64,000 nucleotides of DNA from Roseicyclus mahoneyensis. Its GTDB lineage: Bacteria; Pseudomonadota; Alphaproteobacteria; Rhodobacterales; Rhodobacteraceae. The notes beneath the pieces were generated by a model that worked only from the letters and a program-made list of their open reading frames with translations, was not told where the DNA came from and ran no database searches. Positions 9,537 to 17,513 of this stretch are shown here, piece after piece. The stretch is from positions 62,001 to 126,000 of the forward strand of contig NZ_QGGW01000003.1 of NCBI RefSeq assembly GCF_003148775.1, written 5' to 3'. The translations under genes and the position numbers were made by a program. Position 1 is the first letter of the stretch. Each line of letters opens with the position of its first letter.

Positions 9537-10481
9537 TCAACCCGCCGGAGGCGCGGGGGTTGCCACGCGCGCCGCCGCCCGGCTGAGGTTGCGCTCGCGG
9601 ACCACGATGTAGAGGCCCGAGGCGATGGTCACGGCAATGCCGATCAAGGCCAGCCCGTTGGGAAATTCACCGAAGATCGCCAGCCCGACGACGGCCGCCA
9701 CCGGGATTTCCAAGTATTGCATCGGCGCGAGCGTGGCCGAGGGCGCAAAGCGCAGCGACCATGTCATCAGCAGGTGCCCCAGCGTCCCCGTGATACCCAG
9801 TGCCACCAGCAACCACAGCGCGCCCGCATCGGGCGGGGGGGTCCAGCCGATCAGGGGCGGGGTGCCGCCGAGCTCGGGCAACAGCAGCAGCGGCACGAGG
9901 ATCGGCAGGCCAAGGATGCCGCCCAACCCCTGCAGGGCGATCGGGTCGATTTCCTTGGCGATCTGCCGCGTCACCAGCATGAAGAAGGCGAAGATCACAG
10001 CAACCGCCAGCGGCAGCAGCGCGGGCCAGCCCACGGCGGCGAAACTGGGCTGGACCACCATCATGGTCCCGACAAAGCCTACCGCGCAGGCGGCCAGACG
10101 GCGCGGCCCCACCTCCTCGTGCAAGATGTAGCGGCCCAAGATCAGCATGATGAAGGGCATGACGAAGGCGATGGCCACCGCATCGGCCAGCGGCAGGAAC
10201 CGCAGCGCGCTGAACATCAGGGATATCCCGCCGATCTGCAGCAAGGTCCGCACCAGCGCCAGCCGCACCACGCGGGCCGAGGGAAAGATCACCGCGCCGC
10301 GCGCCAGTGCCAGCGGCAACAACAGCCCCGCCTGCGCGACAAAGCGGATGATGATCAGCTGCAACAGCGGGAACACGCCCCCCAGCAGCTTGGCCAGCGC
10401 GTCGGAAAACGGGATCAGCACGCAAAACCCCAGCATCAGCAAGATGCCAAGAAGCGGGCGGTCGGCGTGGCTCTGTGTCAT
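9537..10481 (-). CDS. EamA/DMT family transporter
   Basis: A 314-residue drug/metabolite transporter with about ten hydrophobic helices arranged as two EamA repeats. Typical features are the opening helix pair (GILLMLGFCVLIPFSDALAK) and the loop before FVAQAGLLLPLAL. The ATG at 10481 gives the normal family length; the open frame upstream of it runs into the ChaC gene and is discarded. It follows the ChaC-type gene by 31 bases on the same strand. EamA proteins export amino acids, metabolites or drugs; no substrate can be read from sequence. Confidence 0.87.
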   Translation of the reverse strand: MTQSHADRPLLGILLMLGFCVLIPFSDALAKLLGGVFPLLQLIIIRFVAQAGLLLPLALARGAVIFPSARVVRLALVRTLLQIGGISLMFSALRFLPLADAVAIAFVMPFIMLILGRYILHEEVGPRRLAACAVGFVGTMMVVQPSFAAVGWPALLPLAVAVIFAFFMLVTRQIAKEIDPIALQGLGGILGLPILVPLLLLPELGGTPPLIGWTPPPDAGALWLLVALGITGTLGHLLMTWSLRFAPSATLAPMQYLEIPVAAVVGLAIFGEFPNGLALIGIAVTIASGLYIVVRERNLSRAAARVATPAPPAG

Positions 10482-10512
10482 GGCCCCGTTCTGCCCCGGC
10501 GGGGCGGGATTG

Positions 10513-11259
10513 TCACGGGGGCGGTAGACCCGCCCCGGCGCGCCAGGCCCGCACGGCAGCCAGCAGGTCGCTGGCATCGGGGTCGTCGATGCCCACCTCG
10601 GCCAGATGCTCGACCGTGCTCTGAAGGTAGTCGAAGCTGGTGCCCAGAAACCCCGCGCCGGTGGCGGCAAAGCGGATCTGGTCCTCGCGGCTGATGTCGG
10701 CCTGCATCAGCGGGTCGTCATGGTCGGCGATGAAGCTCAGCGCGCGGACCTCTTGCCCGTCAAGGACGACAGGAATGAACCGCGCGTGATAGCCCGGCCC
10801 GATCATCTCGCGGCGAAACAGGATTTCCGTCTCGGCCTCGACCTTGTGCTCGGCGATGCGAAACACCAGCCCGTCGCAACCCGGCCCCTCGTCCAGCGCC
10901 GCCATCAGCCCCGGCGCGTTCGCGGTGCCGCGCGCGCCCAGCCTGTCCACAAGGATGAAGCGGCGCGCATGGCAAGGCGCATGGGCGCGGCGGATCTCGG
11001 TGAAATCCAGCGCCGGGTCCCAGATCAGCGAGCCATAGGCAAAGATCAGCAGGTCGCCTTGATGACCCTCCAGCGCCTCGGCCCTCAGCGCCTCGCGCCA
11101 TGCGTCGGAGTGAAAGGGGAATGCCTCCGCGATCCCCGTCTGCGCCAGTGTGGCGCGCACGGCCTCGCTGGTGATGGTGCGGAAATAAGACGTGGCGAAG
11201 GGTTTGACCTTGCCGCGCAGGCCGGGGTGATGACGGAACGGATCGGGCGACAGGGGCAT
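10513..11259 (-). CDS. ChaC-type gamma-glutamylcyclotransferase
   Basis: A 248-residue ChaC-family protein. The fold signature YGSL is at residues 75-78 (FAYGSLIWDP), and the conserved acidic centre lies around ETEILFRREM. ChaC enzymes split glutathione into 5-oxoproline and Cys-Gly; this family assignment is firm and the substrate is inferred. Compared with short ChaC proteins it carries an extra N-terminal stretch of about 65 residues. The ATG at 11259 was chosen because upstream sequence in frame has no family character. It is in the minus-strand run after the cyclic-nucleotide-domain flavoprotein (53-base gap), which gives a glutathione/redox flavour to the cluster. Confidence 0.86.
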   Translation of the reverse strand: MPLSPDPFRHHPGLRGKVKPFATSYFRTITSEAVRATLAQTGIAEAFPFHSDAWREALRAEALEGHQGDLLIFAYGSLIWDPALDFTEIRRAHAPCHARRFILVDRLGARGTANAPGLMAALDEGPGCDGLVFRIAEHKVEAETEILFRREMIGPGYHARFIPVVLDGQEVRALSFIADHDDPLMQADISREDQIRFAATGAGFLGTSFDYLQSTVEHLAEVGIDDPDASDLLAAVRAWRAGAGLPPP

Positions 11260-11312
11260 GCCACAGGCTATGCCCTGTTCCCCGGGCGATGTCACCCGCC
11301 AAGGCCTGCCAC

Positions 11313-12938
11313 TCATTCGGGTGGGTTCAGATGCCCCCAGACCTCGCTGATCACGACGGAGCCTTCGCCGACGGCGCTTGCCACCCGCTTGACCGACCCG
11401 GCGCGCACATCGCCCACGGCATAGATGCCGGGTTGCGAGGTCGCATAGGCCGACCGCGCGCCAGCGGCGGGCCCGGTCAGCACGAAGCCCTTGTCGTCCA
11501 GTGCGACATGGCCCGACAGCCAGCTCGTGTTGGGCGCTGCCCCCACCATGACAAAGACCGCAGGCGTCTCCAGCCGCCGCTCGGCGGGCTGTGCGCCATC
11601 GGTGCGGATCGTGACGGCCTCCAGCGTGCCGTCTCCGTGCAGGGCGGTCATGCGCGTGCCGTAATGCACGGTGATGCGCGGATGCGCCTCGATCCGGTCC
11701 GACAGATAGCGCGACATGGAGGCCGCCAGCGAGGGCCCGCGCACCAGCACATGCACATGGCGCGCGGTCCGCGCCAGAAACATCGCCGCCTGCCCGGCGG
11801 AATTGCCGCCGCCGATCACCGCGACCTCGGCGTCGCGGCACCAGCGCGCCTCCACATCCGTCGCGGCATAGTAGATGCCCGCGCTCTCGAAGTCCTCCAG
11901 CCGGTCCAGCGGCAGACGCCGGTACTGCACGCCGGTGGCAACGACCAGCGCGCGCGCGCTGGTCTCGGAGCCATCGTCGAGCGTGACGCAAAACGTGCCA
12001 TCATCGCGCAGCGCCAGACCGCTTGCCCGGCGCGGCACGGCAAAGCGGGTGCCGAACTTCATCGCCTGCACCTCGCCCCGCCAGCACAGATCGGCCCCCG
12101 AGATGCCGGTGGGAAAGCCCATGTAATTCTCGATCCGGCTCGAGGTTCCGGCCTGCCCGCCGATCGCCAGATCCTCCAGCACCAGCGCCGCTAGCCCTTC
12201 GGACCCGGCATAGACGGCCGCCGCTACCCCGGCCGGGCCGCCGCCCACGATCAGCACGTCATGCACCTCCTCCGCGTCAAAGGTCAGGTCCAGCCCCAGA
12301 CGTGCCGCCAGCTTGCGCGGCGTGGGGTCCGCGATCACCTCGCCCTTTCCGAAAATGACCGCCGGGCGCACGCCCCCAAGCGCGCATTGACCTGCGACCA
12401 CCTCCGCCTCGTGTTCGTCGAGCGTGAGGGACCGGTAGGGGATGCGGTTGCGCCCGGCGAAACTGGCGATCTCGCGGATCGTGCGGTCGGCCTCGGCCCC
12501 GATCAGCGTCAGGCTCGCCTCGCCGCTTTCCAGCAAGCGCCGCCGCCGCGCCGCCAGCACGGTGATGATGATGTCCGACATCTCCGGCATCCGCGCCATC
12601 AGCGCCAGCATCGCCGCGCGCGGCACGCACAACAGCCGCGTAGGGCTGACCGCGCGCGCGCCGAACTGCAGCGCGCTGCCCGACAGAAAGGAGATATCGC
12701 CAAAGAACTGCCCCGGTCCCAGCGTCGCACCCCCGTAGCGCGCGCCGGTGCGGGCATCGACCGCCTCAAGCTCGCCGTCCAGCACATGGCAGAGCCGGTC
12801 CTGCACATCACCCGCGTGATAGAGGAATGCGCCCGCCGCGATCACCTCCTCGGTGCCAAGGCGGCGCATCGCCTCGATGTGGTCAGGGTGTAGCGGCGTG
12901 CGCACCATCGTGCGCAGGTCTGCGGCCAGCGATTCCAT
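11313..12938 (-). CDS. Cyclic-nucleotide-domain flavoprotein, thioredoxin-reductase-like without CxxC
   Basis: A 541-residue fusion. Residues about 15-130 form a cyclic-nucleotide-binding beta-barrel (GQFFGDISFLSGS is the phosphate-cassette region). Residues about 145-215 resemble a degenerate thioredoxin/glutaredoxin-like module. Residues 225-541 are a thioredoxin-reductase-like flavoprotein with the FAD motif VGGGPAG (231-237), the NAD(P)H motif IGGGNSAGQAA (375-385) and the terminal IYAVGDVRAG. Where thioredoxin reductases have CATC, this protein reads AATDVEARWC (358-367), so the redox-active cysteine pair is missing. It starts 6 bases after ycjF and is probably co-transcribed. Related proteins are often labelled thioredoxin reductase; given the lost cysteines I would not transfer that activity. 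Confidence 0.85.
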   Translation of the reverse strand: MESLAADLRTMVRTPLHPDHIEAMRRLGTEEVIAAGAFLYHAGDVQDRLCHVLDGELEAVDARTGARYGGATLGPGQFFGDISFLSGSALQFGARAVSPTRLLCVPRAAMLALMARMPEMSDIIITVLAARRRRLLESGEASLTLIGAEADRTIREIASFAGRNRIPYRSLTLDEHEAEVVAGQCALGGVRPAVIFGKGEVIADPTPRKLAARLGLDLTFDAEEVHDVLIVGGGPAGVAAAVYAGSEGLAALVLEDLAIGGQAGTSSRIENYMGFPTGISGADLCWRGEVQAMKFGTRFAVPRRASGLALRDDGTFCVTLDDGSETSARALVVATGVQYRRLPLDRLEDFESAGIYYAATDVEARWCRDAEVAVIGGGNSAGQAAMFLARTARHVHVLVRGPSLAASMSRYLSDRIEAHPRITVHYGTRMTALHGDGTLEAVTIRTDGAQPAERRLETPAVFVMVGAAPNTSWLSGHVALDDKGFVLTGPAAGARSAYATSQPGIYAVGDVRAGSVKRVASAVGEGSVVISEVWGHLNPPE

Positions 12939-12944
12939 TCGCGC

Positions 12945-13943
12945 TCACTCCTTTTGCCCGAACAGCCCGGTCAGGGCCCGCCTGACCAGCGATGTAACGC
13001 TCGGGCGACGGTTGTCACCAAAGGGCAGTGGGCGGCAGACCTCCATCGCGGCAACGCCCACGCGCGCGGTCAGCGCCCCGTTCACCACCCCCTCGCCAAA
13101 GCGGCGCGAGACCTTGGACAGGATCGAGCCGCCCGCGACAGACCCGATCAGATCATCGCCGATCGCCACCGCCCCGGTGGCGACCAGATGGGTCAGCACC
13201 GCGCGCGTCAGCCGCAAGGACCCCAGCGTGCCGGACCGCCCGCCATAGATCTCGGCGATGCGCCGGATCATGCGGATATTGGCGGTCAGTGCGGCCACCA
13301 CATCGGCAAGTGCTATGGGCACCAGCGCGGTGACGGTCGCCACCTGCCGCGCGGCGGCTTCCACCTCGGCGCGGGCAGCCGCGTCAAGCGGCAGCAAGAG
13401 CTGCGCCTCGGCCAGCGCCAGCAGGCTGTCGGCGTCCAGCACCTCAAGCCCGCGTTGCGCCAGTTCGGCGCGCGCCAGCGCCAGCTCGGGCCGCGCCCGG
13501 TAAAGCGCATCCAGCCGCGCCATCACGCGCCGCGCCATAGGCAGATCCGCCGCCGACAAGGCCGCCTCCGCCTCGCGACGCAGATCATCAAGGCGGCCCA
13601 GCCGTGCAAAAGCCGCTGCCTCGCGCAGCGCGATCAAGATCAGCGTGACAAGAACCAGACCCACCAGCCCAGCCGCCACCCCGCCAAGAAGCGGGTTCGC
13701 CGCCAGCAGGCCTGTCACGAAGCCCCATGCCGCGAGCGACGCCGCAAAGGTCACCAGCGCCAGCAACGCTCCCCAAAACAGCCGCGACAGCCGGTTGGGT
13801 CGGCGCGCGGCCAGTGTCGCCGCCATCTGCATCGCCCGCCCCTCTGGCACAGGTATCGGATCGGGCACGGGGGGCGCGTCTTGCGGCGCAGCCTTCGGCC
13901 CCTCGTCCAGCTCGATCAGGATCGGGCCCTTGCGCTCGCTCAT
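12945..13943 (-). CDS. ycjF: YcjF family inner-membrane protein (DUF697/TIGR01620)
   Basis: A 332-residue membrane protein of the YcjF family. A cytoplasmic proline-rich start is followed by two transmembrane helices (about residues 55-75 and 80-105) and a long alanine-rich helical domain ending in GFGE-type repeats typical of DUF697. In enterobacteria ycjF follows ycjX and both are induced with the phage-shock response. Here the same pair order is kept. The ATG at 13943 has AAGGAGG upstream, which is the downstream edge of a dispersed repeat element. The upstream open extension (to 14141) runs through that repeat and into ycjX and is rejected. Confidence 0.88.
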   Translation of the reverse strand: MSERKGPILIELDEGPKAAPQDAPPVPDPIPVPEGRAMQMAATLAARRPNRLSRLFWGALLALVTFAASLAAWGFVTGLLAANPLLGGVAAGLVGLVLVTLILIALREAAAFARLGRLDDLRREAEAALSAADLPMARRVMARLDALYRARPELALARAELAQRGLEVLDADSLLALAEAQLLLPLDAAARAEVEAAARQVATVTALVPIALADVVAALTANIRMIRRIAEIYGGRSGTLGSLRLTRAVLTHLVATGAVAIGDDLIGSVAGGSILSKVSRRFGEGVVNGALTARVGVAAMEVCRPLPFGDNRRPSVTSLVRRALTGLFGQKE

Positions 13944-13957
13944 GGACCTCCTCCTTG

Positions 13958-14019
13958 CTTCTCTGTTTCCAAAATATCCCGGGGGGAGGCGCCAAAGGCG
14001 TCGGGGGGCAGCGCCCCCC
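13958..14019 (-). repeat. Dispersed intergenic element, copy 1
   Basis: Read on minus, this element has a G/C hairpin (GGGGGG/CCCCCC, loop 5), a small second hairpin, then CCCCCGGGATATTTTGG and AAACAGAGAAG, ending 14 bases before the ycjF ATG and right next to its Shine-Dalgarno. A second copy with the same order of parts lies at 22059-22115. The A/T-rich core is conserved almost base for base, while the hairpin arms vary, which is the pattern of a mobile or selected intergenic repeat. Confidence 0.7.
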
Positions 14020-14046
14020 TTGCTTGGCCAATTTGAAGGACCGCCC

Positions 14047-15459
14047 TCACAGCCTGTCTCCCAGCAAGAACTCCGCCGCCCGGTCCAGTCTGATATGGGG
14101 CGGGCCATCGCCCGGCCGCAGCGACAGGGGCGCGGGCGCAAAGCGCATCACGCCGTAATCGCCATCGAGCCAGCGATCGGCCCCCGACCGCGCGGGCGTC
14201 AGCAGGGCCGCCGGATCCGTCGGAAGGTCGCCCGGATGCAGCGCGGCCTGTTTGCCGCTGTCCAGCAGCGTGCCGCGCACCAGCCCCATCTCGGCGCCGT
14301 TCACGCTGCGGACCTCCTCCACCGTGGCGCGCAGGGCCGCGATGGCCATCGCCTGCGTCTGCGCCCCCGCGAAATCGGCGCGGCGGCGCGCGTCGGCGAC
14401 CAGCGCCGCCATGATCGCGGCCAGCCGGTCGTGTTGGGTGTGGTGAAGGTGGTCGGCCTTGGTCGCCGCAAAGAGGATGCGATCGACGCGTTTTCCACCC
14501 AGCAAGCCCGAGAGAAACGCGGTCCGACCCGGCCGGAATGCGCCAAGGATGCCCGCCAGCGCCTGGCGCAGATCCTCCAGCGCCTGCGGACCCGCATGGA
14601 TCGCGCCAAGGGCGTCGACCAACACCACCTGCCGGTCGATACGGGCGAAATGGGCGCGGAAGAAGGGCTTGACCACCTGCGCCTTGTAGGCCTCGAACCG
14701 GCGGGCAAACTCGCGCGCCAGCGACCCGCGCGGGGCGGCCGAGGGCGGCAATGGGGCGAAAGTCAGCGCGGGCGAGCCCTCCAGATCGCCGGGCAGCAAG
14801 AACCGGCCCGGCGTGCAATCGGAATAGCCCGCGATCCGTGCGGCCTGCAGATAGGTGGTCCAGTCGCGCGCCAGCACCGCCGCAGCGGGTTCCATCAGGG
14901 GCGCTGTCGGGTCCGTCGCCTCCAATCGCGCTCGGTAGGCCGCGGCCTCGAAGCGCGCCTCGGCCCGCGTCAGGGCCTGCGCGGACCAGCTTGCGAAATC
15001 CTGCTCGAGCAGCGCCAGATCCAGAAGCCATTCGCCGGGGTAGTCCACGATGTCCAGATGGACGGTGCGTGGCCCCGACACGCCGCCCAACAGCCCCGTT
15101 GGCCGCACCCGCAGCGACAGGCGCAGTTCCGAGACAGACCGCGTGCTCTCGGGCCAATGCGGCGTGGGGCCGGTCAGGGCGGCCAGATGGGTCTCGAAAT
15201 CGAAGCGCGGCACGGTATCGTCGGGCTGGGGCTGCAGGAATGCCGCCTCGATCCGTCCCGAACGCGCGGCCGCAAGTCCCGGCATCCGGCCCCGATCCAG
15301 CAGGTTGGCGACCAGCGAGGTGATGAACACCGTCTTACCCGCCCGGCTGAGGCCGGTCACGCCCAACCGTATCACCGGCTCGAAGAACAGGCCCGACATG
15401 CCTCGGGCCACGCCCTCGATCTGGCGTCCGACTGCGTCGGCGATGGTTCCGATGACCAC
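14047..15459 (-). CDS. ycjX: YcjX family GTP-binding protein (DUF463)
   Basis: A 470-residue P-loop protein of the YcjX/DUF463 family, predicted to bind GTP or ATP. The Walker A motif is GLSRAGKTVF, followed by a hydrophobic strand and RPTGLLGGVSG...VHLDIVDYPGEW as the Walker-B-like DYPGE motif. It is encoded directly upstream of ycjF, the conserved partner. The GTG at 15459 is preferred: AAAGGGG lies 8 bases upstream, and it leaves about 29 residues before the P-loop strand, as in relatives. The in-frame ATG at 15513 (18 residues longer) has no ribosome site. It diverges from truA. Confidence 0.85.
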   Translation of the reverse strand: MVIGTIADAVGRQIEGVARGMSGLFFEPVIRLGVTGLSRAGKTVFITSLVANLLDRGRMPGLAAARSGRIEAAFLQPQPDDTVPRFDFETHLAALTGPTPHWPESTRSVSELRLSLRVRPTGLLGGVSGPRTVHLDIVDYPGEWLLDLALLEQDFASWSAQALTRAEARFEAAAYRARLEATDPTAPLMEPAAAVLARDWTTYLQAARIAGYSDCTPGRFLLPGDLEGSPALTFAPLPPSAAPRGSLAREFARRFEAYKAQVVKPFFRAHFARIDRQVVLVDALGAIHAGPQALEDLRQALAGILGAFRPGRTAFLSGLLGGKRVDRILFAATKADHLHHTQHDRLAAIMAALVADARRRADFAGAQTQAMAIAALRATVEEVRSVNGAEMGLVRGTLLDSGKQAALHPGDLPTDPAALLTPARSGADRWLDGDYGVMRFAPAPLSLRPGDGPPHIRLDRAAEFLLGDRL

Positions 15460-15581
15460 GGCACTGGCCCCTTTCGTGCATTCCTCCCGAGAGTAAGCAT
15501 CGCGTGTCGCCATTGCGAGGGGGCGATTGACCTGTGGCTTCCCCCTTGGCGCGGGCGCGGCTTTGGGCCTAAGTGCCGCCC

Positions 15582-16349
15582 ATGCCCAGATATGCCCTGA
15601 AACTCGAATACGACGGCGAACCTTTTGCCGGGTGGCAGCGACAGACCGACCAGCCCAGCGTTCAAGGCGCGCTGGAGGCGGCGCTGGCCGCGTTGGAACA
15701 CGACGTGCCCTCGGTTGCGGCGGCGGGGCGGACCGATGCGGGGGTGCATGCTTTGGGTCAGGTCGCGCATGCCGACATGACCCGCGATTGGGACCCTTTC
15801 CGCCTGTCCGAGGCGGTGAACTGGCATCTGAAACCCGCCCCTGTCGCGGTCGTGGCCTGCGCTCATGTGCCGGGTGACTGGCACGCGCGCTTTTCGGCGA
15901 TCGAGCGGCGCTATACCTACCGCGTGATCTGCCGCCGGGCGCCGCTGGTGCATGCGCGCGGGCAGGCGTGGCAGGTGAAGCATGATCTGGACGTCTCGGC
16001 CATGCGCGCGGGGGCCGCCCATCTCGTCGGGAGGCACGATTTCACCACTTTCCGCGCGGTGCACTGTCAGGCGCAAAGCCCGGTCAAGACGCTCGACCAA
16101 GTGGTGGTGGAAGAAGTCGCACAGCCCAATGGCCGCGAGATCGTGTTTCATCTGCGCGCGCGGTCGTTCCTGCACAATCAGGTGCGCTCGATCGTGGGCA
16201 CGCTGGAGCGGGTGGGAGCGCGCGCATGGTCGCCCGAGGACCTGCGCGCGGCCCTTGCGGCCCGCGACCGCGCCGCCTGTGGGCCTGTCGCGCCACCCGA
16301 GGGGCTGTATCTGACGGGCGTGGGTTATCCTGAGGACGTGTTTGCGTGA
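15582..16349 (+). CDS. truA: tRNA pseudouridine(38-40) synthase
   Basis: A 255-residue TruA that isomerises uridines 38-40 in the tRNA anticodon arm. The catalytic aspartate is Asp52 in [11 protein letters not shown]. Other family marks are the N-terminal [14 protein letters not shown] and the C-terminal [15 protein letters not shown]. The ATG at 15582 is used; a GTG nine bases earlier is possible but gives a non-family start. The gene is monocistronic by context: ycjX diverges upstream and the DUF2235 gene converges downstream. A short hairpin (GGGCG-TTG-CGCCC, 16365-16377) follows the stop. Confidence 0.95.
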   Translation: MPRYALKLEYDGEPFAGWQRQTDQPSVQGALEAALAALEHDVPSVAAAGRTDAGVHALGQVAHADMTRDWDPFRLSEAVNWHLKPAPVAVVACAHVPGDWHARFSAIERRYTYRVICRRAPLVHARGQAWQVKHDLDVSAMRAGAAHLVGRHDFTTFRAVHCQAQSPVKTLDQVVVEEVAQPNGREIVFHLRARSFLHNQVRSIVGTLERVGARAWSPEDLRAALAARDRAACGPVAPPEGLYLTGVGYPEDVFA

Positions 16350-16448
16350 CACGCACATCAGGTCGGGCGTTGCGCCCATTTGCAACGTCATGCCGTGCAT
16401 ATTTTTGGAAAGATGAAGCCTGTCGGGCGTACCTGCCGCCGGTCGGTG

Positions 16449-17513
16449 TCAGGCCGGGGCAAGCGGCAGGCGCAGCCCGCGCGTGACGGCGGCGGCGCGC
16501 GCCGATGGGTGCAGTCGTTCGGAGGGATCCAACCCAACGGGCCGGGCATGGCGCAGGAAAAACAGCTTGCCAAAGCCCCGGTTCATGCCGATGGCGGGCG
16601 CGGCCGCGTTGGTGACGAAGCGCTGGCGCCAGTGGACGGGCAGGGGCAGGCCCGCCGCCTCGGCCTCGGCCAGCATCCAGACGAGCGCGATATTGGACAG
16701 CGGGCGCGCGGCGGCAATCCCGGCCAACTGGCCACCAACATCGCCATGGCTGCCGCGAAACCAGACCTGTTGCACCCGGCCGCTCTTTGCCTGCTCTGCT
16801 GTTGTCTGCCACATCACGGGTGCATAGGCGTCGCGCCGCTCGGACAGGGCGAGCGCATGACGGGCGATTTCGGTCGCGGGGCCGAGCGCGTGGGAATGGA
16901 AGGCGTGGGGCATCGGCACGATCCGCCACAGACCCGGCCAGCGCAGGCCAAGTGCGCGCACCGTGTCATAGACGCCGAGAAACCGGATCGGCACCCCGGG
17001 GTGGCAGAGCGCCGTCTTGATCGCGCGAGCTTCCGGGCTGTCGGGCGCCTCGCGGTAGAGGTCATAGACCCGGTCCAGCGTCTCGGGCGCGATCTGTGCC
17101 GCGCGCAGCAGGCCCAGCCGGTCGATCAGCCCGGCGAGCGAGCGCAACGCATAGGCCCCGCGCGAATAGCCCATCAGCATGATCGTGTCGCCGGGGCGGT
17201 AGTTGCGTGCCAGAAACAGGTAGGCGCGCTTGATCTGGCGGTTGATGCCGATGCCCGCCATCACCTCGACCGACCGTTTCCAGCCGCGCCACTGGATGCC
17301 CGGCTCGTAGTAGAGCGTCACGGGCGCATTGCCCGGCAGATCCTGCAGCAGGCGGTAGGTCAGCCCGATATTGGTCTCCTCCCCCCGGCGCAGGCTCGAC
17401 ATCGTGCCATCGAGCAGCACCACATGGGTCACGGGCTGACGGATGTCGGGCAGGCGCGGGGGCGCGCTGCGGTAGCCCGCGAGCCGGGTGCGAAGGCGGC
17501 TATTCGGCGGCAA
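16449..17513 (-). CDS. DUF2235 alpha/beta-hydrolase
   Basis: A 354-residue protein with the DUF2235 domain, an alpha/beta-hydrolase fold also found in type VI phospholipase effectors (Tle1) and in housekeeping-like proteins. The strand THVVLLDGTMSS opens the domain; the nucleophile elbow is GYSRGA (Ser117 from this start), and a later FRGSHGDVGGQ carries the expected histidine/aspartate region. No signal peptide or VgrG/PAAR gene is nearby, so an effector role is not indicated. The start is uncertain: TTG 17513 has AAGGAAAGG just upstream and overlaps the preceding gene by 14 bases; GTG 17432 is the alternative. Confidence 0.75.
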   Translation of the reverse strand: MPPNSRLRTRLAGYRSAPPRLPDIRQPVTHVVLLDGTMSSLRRGEETNIGLTYRLLQDLPGNAPVTLYYEPGIQWRGWKRSVEVMAGIGINRQIKRAYLFLARNYRPGDTIMLMGYSRGAYALRSLAGLIDRLGLLRAAQIAPETLDRVYDLYREAPDSPEARAIKTALCHPGVPIRFLGVYDTVRALGLRWPGLWRIVPMPHAFHSHALGPATEIARHALALSERRDAYAPVMWQTTAEQAKSGRVQQVWFRGSHGDVGGQLAGIAAARPLSNIALVWMLAEAEAAGLPLPVHWRQRFVTNAAAPAIGMNRGFGKLFFLRHARPVGLDPSERLHPSARAAAVTRGLRLPLAPA

